From: Flavobacterium sp. CFS9
GTDB taxonomy: Bacteria; Bacteroidota; Bacteroidia; Flavobacteriales; Flavobacteriaceae
Reading direction: 5' to 3'
Length of the DNA: 64,000 nucleotides
Assembly: GCF_041154745.1 (NCBI RefSeq)
Contig: NZ_AP031573.1
Span: 1,116,001-1,180,000, forward strand
Position 1 is the stretch's first letter, and every line of letters begins with the position of its first letter. Below are positions 26,546-35,753 of this stretch, one piece after another. The notes under the pieces are model-generated. The model did not search any database and was not told where the DNA came from. It saw only the letters and a program-made list of their open reading frames with translations. Made by a program: the position numbers and the translations under genes.

Positions 26546-29065
26546 CTATTTAAAAGCTGTAACAATTAATAACGCTAAACTAGAAATCACACTTCCAATT
26601 CCAACCCATTCTCCAGCTGTCATTTTTTTAGTTTGTGGTTTTTCCGGAACTACAATTTGTGAATCAGGTTCTACACTAGGATAGGATCTGAAAAACAAAA
26701 ATGATGTCGTTACAGAAGCTTTCCCATTAGGGTAAATAATATAAGCTTTCTTTTTCCATCCTTTACTATCCACTCCTCCAACTGAGTTTATATAATATTT
26801 AAACCCTTTTCCTTTTCTATATGGAATCTCAGAAGTTAGTAAAACATTGCCTGTCACTTTTACACCTTCATTATAAACGGCAACTTCAATCTCATCTCCT
26901 GGAAACAAAGTAACGTTTGAATAATGATTTTTATCTTTTACGATCTTCTCCCAATTTACAGGAATAGTCGCGAATTTTAATTCATCTCTAAGTTTTTTCG
27001 ACAATTTAGAACTGAGAGTATCTTTATCTTTTAAATTTAAACCTTCTTGTTTTGGTTTTAGCGCTTCTTCTTCCGCAGTAAGTTTTTTATCCAAATTAAG
27101 GTTTACAGACTCTAACTGTTCAATTTGCTCTTGCTTAATCGGTCTTTTTATTTTCATACCATCCAGATTTGCAATTGAGGTCAAACCTCCCGCTCTCATC
27201 ACAACGTTGTAAACAGTTTCTTTTTTATTTGCCAGAACATATTTACCAGGATAGGTAACAGCTCCACTTACCTTAACCATTTCAGGTTTTTCATAGACCG
27301 CCATTTTACGTATATTGATGACATCGAAAGGTTTTAATACAAAATTCTTAATCTGTTCGTTATTATTAGCTGTGATTTCAAGTTCAACCAGTTCAATTCT
27401 CTTTGGATCGGCATCATCAATCACATCAGATTTTACCATTCGGGCTATTTCAACTCTTTTTGATGCAGATCCAGTCAAACCACCAACTTGTACTACAAGA
27501 TCATTTAAAGTTAAATTTTCAAAGTATTCATACTCTCCTGGTTTTTTAACTTCCCCATCAATTGTTACTTTATACTCTTCTCTGAATTCCAAAATAGAAT
27601 ATACTGTTACAATATCTTCTCTTCTAAGTTCTATATCTGCATTCAAATCTCCGGATAGAGCAGCACTTAAATCTACATTAACAATTTCAGTTGTTAAATC
27701 GGTCTTCAAACGAATAATTCGTGCTCTTTTAGTATAAGCATCTTCCTTAAGCCCTTCCGCTCTTGTGATAAGATCTGAAATTCTCATTCCTTCACTATAA
27801 GAATAATAATCCGGTCTGAAAACAGCTCCTTCAATTTTAATACGATTTTCAAATCGGTTCAAGATTTTTGTAACTTTAAATACATCTCCTGATTGCGGAA
27901 CATAGGAACCATATTCACTTTCGTTGATATCGTGAACTTTAAATTCCTTTCCTGTTTTCTGAAGTACATTTACTGATGCAGTATAAGCAAACTCATTAAA
28001 ACCTGAGGCAAAATTCAAAAGATCAGAAAATTTTTCTCCTTTTTTCATCTCGAAAATCCCTGGTCGTTTCACCTCTCCTTCAACTACTACTCTTTGGGTG
28101 TAAGCAGGGATTCTAATAACATCATTATCCTTTAAACTCACGTTATCAGATTGATCCCCTTTTACCAGAAACTTGTAAATATCAACATTTTTATAAACTT
28201 TGTTATTTCGAATCAATTCAATATTTCTATAACTGCCATTCTTACCCGGACCTCCCGCTAAATGAAGTGCGTTATATACAGAGGCAAGAGAGGAAATAGA
28301 ATAGTTACCCGGTTGCTTCCCTCCAACAATCGTTACTTTAATTGTTCTAATATCGCCCAAACTAACACTAACCTGAGATTGTCCAGATCGCACCGTACTG
28401 TAAACTCTTGCAATCGCTGCTTTTATTCTTTGTGAAGCAGCCTCGATTGACATTCCTGACACTGCTATTTGTCCAACATTTTGAATTGAAATTTTACCTT
28501 CAAAATTAACCGGAACAGTATCATCAAACTGTTGAATGCCATATATACTGATTTCTAACTTATCCCCTGGCCCTAAAATATAATTTACCGGTGTTGCCAT
28601 TTTCAAATCCGGTTCAAAATTTAAAGTTGGGTTATCAAACAATTCGGATCCAAAAATCAAAGCGTTTAATGAATCTTTTATTTTTTCGTTTCTAATCTTC
28701 TCCTGTTTTCTTCCAAACTCAGAATCCTTATCAAACTCATTTGACTTATCGTCTTTCTTTTTATCCTTATCTTTAGAGTTCTTATCTTTGTCTTTACCAT
28801 TCTTTTTCTCGTACTCCGTTACTCTCGTTCGTAATTTATCGAACTCACTTTGACTCATCCCTTTTGATAAAGCCATAGACTGAACATCGTTGATGGTAGC
28901 ATTATTGCTCTTTAACTGAGCAACAATTTTGCCTATTTCGTCATCAGATAAATAATCCACTTTTACTGTACTTAAATCTTTCGACTTTATTATATCCTGA
29001 GCATTTGCATTAAAAGACGCTAGCAAAATAAAAAACAAAGCAAGAACGTATATTATCTTTTTCAT
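26546..29065 (-). CDS. Multi-SLBB outer membrane polysaccharide export protein
   Basis: Wza-related export protein of 839 residues, about twice the usual length. It has a signal peptide (MKKIIYVLALFFILLASFNANAQ-type, cleavage near 22), a lysine/aspartate-rich linker at about 92-130, a polysaccharide-export domain starting at NYILGPGDKLEISIYG (about 162-177), then several SLBB repeats (VTIVGGKQPGNYSISS, VVVEGEVKRPGIFEM, VTIDGEVKKPGEYEYF, VKVSGAVTYPGKYVLA, VKVTGNVLLTSEIPY). A hydrophobic segment at about 815-837 ends the protein. Such long SLBB proteins are common in Bacteroidota. It should guide the polymer through the periplasm and outer membrane with the adjacent Wzz-like protein. Confidence 0.9.
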   Translation of the reverse strand: MKKIIYVLALFFILLASFNANAQDIIKSKDLSTVKVDYLSDDEIGKIVAQLKSNNATINDVQSMALSKGMSQSEFDKLRTRVTEYEKKNGKDKDKNSKDKDKKKDDKSNEFDKDSEFGRKQEKIRNEKIKDSLNALIFGSELFDNPTLNFEPDLKMATPVNYILGPGDKLEISIYGIQQFDDTVPVNFEGKISIQNVGQIAVSGMSIEAASQRIKAAIARVYSTVRSGQSQVSVSLGDIRTIKVTIVGGKQPGNYSISSLASVYNALHLAGGPGKNGSYRNIELIRNNKVYKNVDIYKFLVKGDQSDNVSLKDNDVIRIPAYTQRVVVEGEVKRPGIFEMKKGEKFSDLLNFASGFNEFAYTASVNVLQKTGKEFKVHDINESEYGSYVPQSGDVFKVTKILNRFENRIKIEGAVFRPDYYSYSEGMRISDLITRAEGLKEDAYTKRARIIRLKTDLTTEIVNVDLSAALSGDLNADIELRREDIVTVYSILEFREEYKVTIDGEVKKPGEYEYFENLTLNDLVVQVGGLTGSASKRVEIARMVKSDVIDDADPKRIELVELEITANNNEQIKNFVLKPFDVINIRKMAVYEKPEMVKVSGAVTYPGKYVLANKKETVYNVVMRAGGLTSIANLDGMKIKRPIKQEQIEQLESVNLNLDKKLTAEEEALKPKQEGLNLKDKDTLSSKLSKKLRDELKFATIPVNWEKIVKDKNHYSNVTLFPGDEIEVAVYNEGVKVTGNVLLTSEIPYRKGKGFKYYINSVGGVDSKGWKKKAYIIYPNGKASVTTSFLFFRSYPSVEPDSQIVVPEKPQTKKMTAGEWVGIGSVISSLALLIVTAFK

Positions 29066-29114
29066 ATTTGAGTTAAAATTTAACCTTAAATTTGGTTGAA
29101 ACGAAATGTTTCTT

Positions 29115-30173
29115 TTAGGAGTATTGTTTTTGATAGTAATCCTTATAAGAACCGGAAGTCACATTTTGCAGCCATTCTTCATTATTCAGATACCAATTAA
29201 TCGTTTTTTCTAAGCCTTCTTCGAAAGTCACCGAAGGTTTCCATCCCAATTCTTTATTAATTTTTGATGCATCTATGGCATAACGCAAATCATGTCCCGG
29301 CCTATCTTTCACATAAGTAATTAATTCTTGTGAAGTCCCTTCTGATCTACCCAGCTTCTGGTCCATAATCTGGCATAATAATTTAACCAGATCTATATTT
29401 TTCCACTCATTAAAACCTCCAATATTATACGTTTCATGATTTTTACCTTCGTGAAAAACCAAGTCTATTGCAATAGCATGGTCTTCCACAAATAACCAAT
29501 CACGTGTATAATTACCATCCCCGTAAACGGGTAATGGCTTATTATTTATGATATTATTTATAAAAAGAGGTATCAATTTCTCTGGAAAATGATAGGATCC
29601 ATAATTATTAGAGCAATTAGTCAAAACATAAGGTAAACCATAAGTTTCTCCATAAGCTCTCACAAAATGATCTGAACTTGCCTTAGAAGCAGAATAAGGA
29701 GAATTAGGGTCGTAAGAAGTGCTTTCAGTAAAAAGTCCTTCTGCTCCAAGTGAGCCATAAACCTCGTCCGTACTAATATGGTAAAAACGTTTTCCTTCAA
29801 AATTTCCTTTCCATTGATTCTTTGCTGCGTTTAATAAATTCATTGTTCCAATCACATTGGTTTTAACGAAAGCTAATGGATCTTCAATCGAACGATCCAC
29901 ATGAGATTCCGCAGCTAAATGCAAAACGCCTTCAAAATTATGTTCTGAAAAAAGTTCATTTATAAAAGTTTCATCTACAATATCTCCTTTTACAAATGTA
30001 TAGTTAGACTTATCCTCAATATCTTTAATATTCTCCAAATTTCCGGCATAAGTCAGCGCATCCAAATTAAAGATCTGATATTCTGGGTATTTATTTACAA
30101 AACGTCTTACTACATGTGAACCAATAAAACCGGCGCCGCCAGTTACAAGAATTTTCTTCATTTTGCTTTCCAT
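29115..30173 (-). CDS. rmlB: dTDP-glucose 4,6-dehydratase
   Basis: SDR dehydratase of 352 residues making dTDP-4-keto-6-deoxyglucose. Motifs: LVTGGAGFIGSHVVRRF (about 9-25), HLAAESHVDRSIEDP, ISTDEVYGSLG and YSASKASSDHFVRAYGETYG with the YxxxK pair. YNIGGFNEWKNIDLV and GHDLRYAIDA are strongly RmlB-like. An alternative ATG lies at 30161 (MKKILVTGG), equally compatible with the family N-terminus. No rmlA, rmlC or rmlD homologue is seen nearby, so its product may feed the cupin plus aminotransferase at the left edge. Confidence 0.93.
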   Translation of the reverse strand: MESKMKKILVTGGAGFIGSHVVRRFVNKYPEYQIFNLDALTYAGNLENIKDIEDKSNYTFVKGDIVDETFINELFSEHNFEGVLHLAAESHVDRSIEDPLAFVKTNVIGTMNLLNAAKNQWKGNFEGKRFYHISTDEVYGSLGAEGLFTESTSYDPNSPYSASKASSDHFVRAYGETYGLPYVLTNCSNNYGSYHFPEKLIPLFINNIINNKPLPVYGDGNYTRDWLFVEDHAIAIDLVFHEGKNHETYNIGGFNEWKNIDLVKLLCQIMDQKLGRSEGTSQELITYVKDRPGHDLRYAIDASKINKELGWKPSVTFEEGLEKTINWYLNNEEWLQNVTSGSYKDYYQKQYS

Positions 30174-31181
30174 TTAATTTAACAATTTTGAATTTTGTCT
30201 TTCTAATTCGCAATATAAATCTTTTACATCCTGCGAACTTTCCTTTTGTAGGATCAGGTTTGCAGTACTTGTATAGACAAAAATGGTGTTTTTTAATCCT
30301 AAAAATGCAGTATATTTTTCGGTACCAATAACCATATTCCCATTATCATCCACAGAATGCCCTCTTGAAACCAAATAATCATAAACGGATTCAAACGAAC
30401 CTAAGTCCGACCATGAAAATGCTGCAGGAACTACTTTTATTTTCTTACTGCGTTCCATAACAGCATAATCGATACTTATAGATGGGATTTCTAAAGACAA
30501 ATCTAAATCTAAAAAACCCTCTTTGTTAGCTTCCCAAACAGCTTTAGATTTCTCAAAAACGTCCGGTTGAAATTGTTTTAATTCCTCTAAAAGAACTCCG
30601 GCTTTAAAACAAAACATACCGCTATTCCATAGAAAATTACCTCTTGCGATGAAATTTTTAGCAGTTGTTTCGTTTGGTTTTTCACGAAATGAAACTACTT
30701 TATCACCTTTTGATTCAATGTAACCGTATCCTGTTTCTGGTTTCGTTGGAATAATCCCAAAAGTTACTATAAAACCCTCTTTAGCTTTTACAATAGCTTC
30801 ATCTATAGCTTTATTGTAATCTTCCATCTTTTCAATAATATGATCAGATGGGGTTACAATTAAAATATCATCAGGATCACAAGCAAATGCAGCAAAAGCA
30901 ATTGCCGCAGCGGTATTTCGGGGAGTCGCTTCAACAATATTAACATACTCTCTTTTAGACTTATCCATTACTTTGGCACTAAGAGTGTGATTGTCTACAT
31001 TACCAACAACCATCACTTTATCAGCTAAATGATTATTGCGATCCACTGTCAATTCAAATAAAGACTTTCCTTCAAACATCTCCAAATATTGCTTTGGTTG
31101 ACTTTTTCTGGATAATGGCCAAAGTCTGCTGCCGATACCACCTGTCAAAATAACATGTATGATTGAATTATTTACTTCCAT
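30174..31181 (-). CDS. manC: Mannose-1-phosphate guanylyltransferase
   Basis: GDP-mannose pyrophosphorylase of 335 residues. N-terminal signature ILTGGIGSRLWPLSRKSQPKQYL (about 11-33), TPRNTAAAIAFAA, TPSDHIIE, TGYGYIE and FREKPNETTAKNF are all present, as is WNSGMFCFKA. The C-terminal phosphomannose isomerase domain of long ManC proteins is missing, so this is the single-function form. It provides GDP-mannose in the cytosol. No GDP-mannose dehydratase is seen, so mannose itself or a sugar made elsewhere may be the end product. Confidence 0.92.
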   Translation of the reverse strand: MEVNNSIIHVILTGGIGSRLWPLSRKSQPKQYLEMFEGKSLFELTVDRNNHLADKVMVVGNVDNHTLSAKVMDKSKREYVNIVEATPRNTAAAIAFAAFACDPDDILIVTPSDHIIEKMEDYNKAIDEAIVKAKEGFIVTFGIIPTKPETGYGYIESKGDKVVSFREKPNETTAKNFIARGNFLWNSGMFCFKAGVLLEELKQFQPDVFEKSKAVWEANKEGFLDLDLSLEIPSISIDYAVMERSKKIKVVPAAFSWSDLGSFESVYDYLVSRGHSVDDNGNMVIGTEKYTAFLGLKNTIFVYTSTANLILQKESSQDVKDLYCELERQNSKLLN

Positions 31182-31209
31182 TTTTCTTTAAATAAAAAAA
31201 GCCTTCTTA

Positions 31210-32523
31210 CTATAGCCTGTTATCAGCTAAAGTACCTAAGACTCCCTTTACATCGTATAATAAACTATTTTCTTTCTGCAACTCTGAAAAATCCAGTTTT
31301 AAAAATTCAGCATGTGCTACTCCAAGTACAACCGCATCGAATTTTTCTTTTGGTACAGAATTAATAGTTTGTAATTTGTATTCTTTTTTAACTTCCTCTA
31401 TACTGGCTAAAGGATCATATAATGTGACTGCAATTCCATATTCTTTTAACGCTTTGATTACATCAACAATCTTTGTATTTCTAACATCCGGACAATTTTC
31501 TTTGAAAGTAATTCCAAGCATTAACAAATTAGCTCCATTAACAGAAATTCCTTTTTTGATCATCAGTTTTACCACCTGAGCGGCTACATACTCTCCCATG
31601 CTGTCGTTTAAACGTCGTCCTGCCAAAATTATTTCAGGATGGTATCCGAATTCTTGAGCTCTTTGCGCCAGATAATAAGGATCTACACCAATGCAGTGTC
31701 CTCCAACCAATCCTGGCTTGAAGGGTAAAAAATTCCATTTTGTTGCAGCTGCCGCCAATACCTCTTGAGTATCGATATCCATAAGGTTGAATATCTTGGC
31801 TAGCTCATTTACAAAGGCAATATTAATATCTCGTTGTGAATTTTCTATAACTTTAGCTGCCTCCGCCACTTTTATTGAAGGTGCCAAATGTGTTCCGGCA
31901 GTAATTACAGATTTATAAAGAGCATCAACTTTTTGGCCAATCTCTGGGGTTGAACCTGAGGTTACTTTAAGAATTTTCTCGACGGTATGTTCCTTATCTC
32001 CAGGGTTTATCCTTTCAGGTGAGTATCCTGCAAAAAAATCTTCATTAAATTTTAACCCAGAAACTTTTTCTAAAACCGGCACACACTCTTCCTCCGTTAC
32101 ACCAGGGTATACAGTCGATTCGTAAATAACAATATCCCCTCTTTTTAATACTTTACCAACTGTTTCACTCGATTTGTATAAAGGAGTCAAATCAGGTCGA
32201 TTATTTTTATCTACCGGAGTAGGTACAGTTATCACAAAATAATTACAGTCTGCGATATCATTTATAGAAGTTGTACAAAACAACCCTTGTTTATCATCAG
32301 AATTATTGATTAAAACCTTTTGTAAGGTTTCGTCATCTATTTCCAATGTAGTATCTGTACCTGATTTTAAAGAAGCAACTCGCCCTTCATTGATATCAAA
32401 ACCTACAACGGCAAATTTTGTGGCAAATAATCTGGCCAAAGGTAAACCAACATAACCTAAGCCTATAACGGCTATCTTTATGTTTTCATCCAATTTGTAT
32501 TCTTTTTTATCCACTACAGTCAT
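31210..32523 (-). CDS. tviB: UDP-N-acetylhexosamine 6-dehydrogenase, TviB/WbpO-like
   Basis: UDP-sugar dehydrogenase of 437 residues, oxidising C6 of a UDP-HexNAc to the uronic acid with two NAD+. Features: IAVIGLGYVGLPLARLF (about 17-33), ITVPTPVD, YESTVYPG, GYSPERINPGD, KVIENSQRDINIAF and catalytic C277 in GGHCIGVDPYYLA. Sequence style is that of TviB/WbpO rather than of UDP-glucose dehydrogenase. With the TviC-like epimerase at 34760-35743 it can give UDP-GlcNAcA and UDP-GalNAcA. It is the first gene after a good promoter and directly follows a GC-rich leader. Confidence 0.88.
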   Translation of the reverse strand: MTVVDKKEYKLDENIKIAVIGLGYVGLPLARLFATKFAVVGFDINEGRVASLKSGTDTTLEIDDETLQKVLINNSDDKQGLFCTTSINDIADCNYFVITVPTPVDKNNRPDLTPLYKSSETVGKVLKRGDIVIYESTVYPGVTEEECVPVLEKVSGLKFNEDFFAGYSPERINPGDKEHTVEKILKVTSGSTPEIGQKVDALYKSVITAGTHLAPSIKVAEAAKVIENSQRDINIAFVNELAKIFNLMDIDTQEVLAAAATKWNFLPFKPGLVGGHCIGVDPYYLAQRAQEFGYHPEIILAGRRLNDSMGEYVAAQVVKLMIKKGISVNGANLLMLGITFKENCPDVRNTKIVDVIKALKEYGIAVTLYDPLASIEEVKKEYKLQTINSVPKEKFDAVVLGVAHAEFLKLDFSELQKENSLLYDVKGVLGTLADNRL

Positions 32524-32530
32524 TTCAATT

Positions 32531-32543
32531 CACGGCTCCGCCC
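32531..32543 (-). promoter_or_regulatory. ops-like GC-rich element in the tviB leader
   Basis: On the minus strand the tviB leader reads GGGCGGAGCCGTG about 8 bases before the tviB start codon. This resembles the ops core GGCGGTAGCGTG that recruits RfaH in enterobacteria, with one base missing and one inserted. It stands out in otherwise AT-rich sequence. A role as a loading site for the adjacent UpxY protein is only a possibility. Confidence 0.3.
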
Positions 32544-32590
32544 TTCTGAGTCACAAAATTTTGCCCCAGACACCCCACATTTATTTTCGG

Positions 32591-32621
32591 CAAATATAGT
32601 ATATTAACTCAATTTAATCAA
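32591..32621 (-). promoter_or_regulatory. Bacteroidota-type promoter of the tviB operon
   Basis: The minus strand shows TTG at 32619-32621, a 20-base spacer, and TATATTTG at 32591-32598, matching the TAnnTTTG -7 and TTG -33 consensus of Bacteroidota housekeeping promoters. Transcription would begin near 32584, giving a leader of about 60 bases before tviB. It lies between the upxY terminator and tviB, so it can drive the long downstream polysaccharide operon. Confidence 0.75.
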
Positions 32622-32717
32622 TACGGTTTCCCGTAATACCCAAAAAAACGGACTATTAAAAAAAACTTAATCCAACAATCCTCTATCAATCAGCATGCAA
32701 AAAACTATATTATAAAA

Positions 32718-32765
32718 AAAACAGAGAAATAAAATCTCAAATTAAAGAATTTTACCCTCTGTTTT
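32718..32765 (-). terminator. Rho-independent terminator after upxY
   Basis: The minus strand has an arm AAAACAGAG, an inner stem GTAAAAT/ATTTTAT and the closing arm CTCTGTTTT, followed by a run of T. The position 28 bases after the upxY stop fits termination of the wza-wzc-ugd-upxY transcript. Confidence 0.7.
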
Positions 32766-32792
32766 AACTGAAATAGTTAAACTATAACTAAT

Positions 32793-33257
32793 TTATTTGT
32801 ATTTTATTTTAAGCACACATCCCAAAGATTCTAAAACCAATATATAATGTGTATTTGACACTTCCTGAACTATCGCTTCCTGATTACTAAAAGCTCCTGA
32901 TTCTATTTTAATTCGATCTCCAGCCTGAATTGAAGTCACTGATATATCGCTTATATTTGGGGCTCTCAGACTTGCTTTTATACTATTAATTTCTTCATCG
33001 CGAACAATGGCCGGTTTCCCCAACCAAAATAAATAACGAACTACCCCGGCTGTCTGAAAAACTGAATTTCGATCAATATCTTTCAATTGAACGAATACGT
33101 AAGAATTAAAAAGGGGAACTTCAACTTTCTTTTTTCTATCTGACCATTCTTTAACCTGAATAATTAATGGACAATAACACTCAATCCCCATTTGAATCAG
33201 TCTATCCGCAACTTTCTTCTCCCATTTCGGTTTTGTATAAACAACATACCAATTCAT
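32793..33257 (-). CDS. upxY: UpxY/RfaH-type NusG paralogue, transcription antiterminator
   Basis: Specialised NusG-family protein of 154 residues: an NGN domain (MNWYVVYTKPKWEKKVADRL, then CYCPLI, VPLFNSYVFVQL and TAGVVRYLFW) and a short C-terminal KOW domain (IQAGDRIKIESGAFSNQEAIV). Such proteins travel with RNA polymerase and prevent early termination of a long polysaccharide operon. In Bacteroides the UpxY gene is the first gene of its capsule operon; here it lies just upstream of the tviB promoter and after ugd. It is followed by a terminator. Confidence 0.88.
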   Translation of the reverse strand: MNWYVVYTKPKWEKKVADRLIQMGIECYCPLIIQVKEWSDRKKKVEVPLFNSYVFVQLKDIDRNSVFQTAGVVRYLFWLGKPAIVRDEEINSIKASLRAPNISDISVTSIQAGDRIKIESGAFSNQEAIVQEVSNTHYILVLESLGCVLKIKYK

Positions 33258-33339
33258 AATTTTCCTTTACAATGAATAAAATCTCCAACACCCTCACTTT
33301 CTTATTTTCTAGTGAATTTCAACTCAATATCTGTTTCAA

Positions 33340-34731
33340 TCAGGAACCAATTCCATTATAAATAAAACCAATTGCCTCTAGTTTTTTCGCATCCAGGATA
33401 TTTCTGCCATCGAAAAGAAAGGCTGGTTTATGCATAGAATCATATATCTTTTGCCAGTCGTACGTTGTAAATTCATCCCATTCTGTTAAAACAGCAATTG
33501 CATGGGCATCTTTACAAGCATCGTAAGCGTTGGCAAACGTTGAAACTGTAGCATGGTTCTCTTCCGCCGATCTAGTTTCTAAATAATTTAAATCATTTAA
33601 TATCTTGATCTTTGAAACTTTCGGATCGTAAACTGTAATCTTTGCCTGCTCATTAATCAAATCATCAGCTACATAAATTGCGGCAGATTCTCTGGTGTCA
33701 TTCGTGTCTTTTTTGAAAGCCCAGCCTAAAAATGTAATTTTTTTATCGGCTACAGTATTGTATAAAGTCTGAACGATCTTACTGGAAAATCTTTTCTTCT
33801 GGTGATCATTCATTATAATTACCTGTTCCCAATAATCTGCTACTTCATTTAATCCGTAAGATTTTGCGATATACACTAAATTAAGAATGTCTTTTTGAAA
33901 ACAAGAGCCTCCAAAACCAACTGATGCCTTTAAGAACTTTGGTCCAATCCTGCTATCCATTCCAATGGCACGGGCAACTTCATTCACATCTGCACCTGTT
34001 TTTTCACACAATTCAGACATTGCATTTATAGAAGAAATTCGTTGTGCCAAAAATGCATTTGCGGTTAACTTAGACAATTCCGACGACCATACATTAGTGG
34101 TCAATATCTTTTCTTTGTCTACCCAGTTTGCGTAAACATCAACCAACGCACTAATTGCTTCCTCACCTTCCGGCGTTGTATCTCCACCAATTAAAATTCG
34201 ATCCGGGTTCAACAAATCAGTAACCGCAGTCCCTTCAGCCAAGAATTCCGGATTTGATAGAATTTGAAACTGAACTCCATTTCCTGTATTATCCAAAATG
34301 CTTTTAATAGCTTCCGCTGTACGTACCGGTAAAGTTGATTTCTCAACAACAATTTTATTTTCTTTGGCCACTTTTGCAATTTGTCGGGCACATAATTCAA
34401 TGTATTTTAAATCAGCTGCCATACCCTTACCTTTACCATAGGTTTTGGTTGGTGTATTTACCGAAATAAAAATCACCTGAGCCTCATTTATCGCTTTTTC
34501 AACTTCTGTCGAAAAAAACAAATTCCTACCTCTGGCTTCAGCGACTATTTCTGACAGTCCAGGCTCATAAATCGGGATATTATCCGTATTTGGATCATTC
34601 CAGTCTGTAATTCTTTGTTCGTTCAAATCAACAACAGTCACTTGAATATGTGGACATTTTTGAGCAATTACTGCCATTGTCGGACCTCCAACATAACCTG
34701 CACCAATGCAACAAATCTTTGTAATTTTCAT
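33340..34731 (-). CDS. ugd: UDP-glucose 6-dehydrogenase, eukaryote-like type
   Basis: Dehydrogenase of 463 residues converting UDP-glucose to UDP-glucuronate. [18 protein letters not shown] (about 6-23), [46 protein letters not shown] and catalytic C277 in [10 protein letters not shown] follow the longer, animal-like UGDH subfamily that is frequent in Bacteroidota. The C-terminal [19 protein letters not shown] is the nucleotide-sugar hinge. It lies 28 bases after the TviC-like gene and precedes upxY by 82 bases. Confidence 0.93.
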   Translation of the reverse strand: MKITKICCIGAGYVGGPTMAVIAQKCPHIQVTVVDLNEQRITDWNDPNTDNIPIYEPGLSEIVAEARGRNLFFSTEVEKAINEAQVIFISVNTPTKTYGKGKGMAADLKYIELCARQIAKVAKENKIVVEKSTLPVRTAEAIKSILDNTGNGVQFQILSNPEFLAEGTAVTDLLNPDRILIGGDTTPEGEEAISALVDVYANWVDKEKILTTNVWSSELSKLTANAFLAQRISSINAMSELCEKTGADVNEVARAIGMDSRIGPKFLKASVGFGGSCFQKDILNLVYIAKSYGLNEVADYWEQVIIMNDHQKKRFSSKIVQTLYNTVADKKITFLGWAFKKDTNDTRESAAIYVADDLINEQAKITVYDPKVSKIKILNDLNYLETRSAEENHATVSTFANAYDACKDAHAIAVLTEWDEFTTYDWQKIYDSMHKPAFLFDGRNILDAKKLEAIGFIYNGIGS

Positions 34732-34759
34732 TTACTTTACTATTATCTTGATCTTTATT

Positions 34760-35743
34760 TTATTTCAAATTTTTCCAATACCAACTCACAGCTTCCTTCA
34801 ACCCATCCTGTAATGAGTATTTCGGATCGTACCCCAGCATTTTTCTTGCTTTATCAATACTTGCTAATGAGTGCGGAATGTCCCCTGCACGATTTGCACC
34901 GTAAACAATTTTCACCTCAGAAATTTTAGAATCGAATGCCGCTAAATATTCCTTTAAATAACCTACTAAATCATTTAAAGTATTTCGATCGCCAAAAGCG
35001 GTGTTATAAACTGTATTTATAGCTTCCGGATTTTGACTCATCATGGCCAATTCATTCATCTGAATTACATTCTCTATGTAAGTAAAATCACGAGAATAAT
35101 TTCCATCGCCATTAATTACAGGACTCTCGTATTTCATTAACTGCATGACAAACTTTGGAATTACAGCAGCATAAGCTCCATTAGGATCCTGCTTTCTTCC
35201 AAAAACATTAAAATATCGCAATCCTATAGTTTCTAATCCATAAGTTTTACTAAAAATCTCAGCATAGAGTTCGTTCACATACTTTGTGATCGCATATGGA
35301 GACAAAGGTTTCCCTATTACTTCTTCAACCTTTGGCAATCCCTGCGAATCTCCATAAGTTGATGAACTTGCTGCATAAACAAACCTTTTAACTTTGGCAT
35401 CACGAGAAGCGGTTAACATATTTAGGAAACCGGAAACGTTCACCTCATTTGTTGTGATAGGATCATTAATCGATCTTGGAACAGAACCTAAAGCAGCCTG
35501 ATGCAAAACATAATCAACTCCCTCAACTGCTAAAGCACAATCAGCAAAATTTCGAATATCTCCTTCAATTAATCTAAAATTCGGATTTGAGATAAAATCC
35601 TTTAAGTTATGACGATGACCTGTCGAAAAATTATCCAGACAGATCACTTTATGACCAAGTCCTAAAAAATACTCCGATAAATTTGATCCGATAAATCCGG
35701 CTCCACCAGTAATCAAAATTGTATATTGTATCGATATACTCAT
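34760..35743 (-). CDS. tviC: UDP-N-acetylhexosamine(uronate) 4-epimerase, TviC/WbpP-like
   Basis: SDR epimerase of 327 residues. Motifs: ILITGGAGFIGSNLSEYF (about 9-26), CLDNFSTGHRHNL, HQAALGSVPRSINDP, YAASSSTYGDSQG and SPYAITKYVNELYA (YxxxK). The serine-rich SSSTYGD version and LDNFSTG are typical of WbpP/TviC/Gne2 enzymes that interconvert GlcNAc and GalNAc forms of UDP-sugars or their uronates. The partner dehydrogenase TviB is encoded in the next transcription unit. Ten bases separate it from wzc. Confidence 0.88.
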   Translation of the reverse strand: MSISIQYTILITGGAGFIGSNLSEYFLGLGHKVICLDNFSTGHRHNLKDFISNPNFRLIEGDIRNFADCALAVEGVDYVLHQAALGSVPRSINDPITTNEVNVSGFLNMLTASRDAKVKRFVYAASSSTYGDSQGLPKVEEVIGKPLSPYAITKYVNELYAEIFSKTYGLETIGLRYFNVFGRKQDPNGAYAAVIPKFVMQLMKYESPVINGDGNYSRDFTYIENVIQMNELAMMSQNPEAINTVYNTAFGDRNTLNDLVGYLKEYLAAFDSKISEVKIVYGANRAGDIPHSLASIDKARKMLGYDPKYSLQDGLKEAVSWYWKNLK

Positions 35744-35753
35744 TTTCTTCCAA

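Noticed and set aside
27315..27737. Plus-strand open frame of 140 codons inside the SLBB exporter gene
   Set aside because: Antisense to a well-supported gene with clear domains; serine- and threonine-rich product without motifs.
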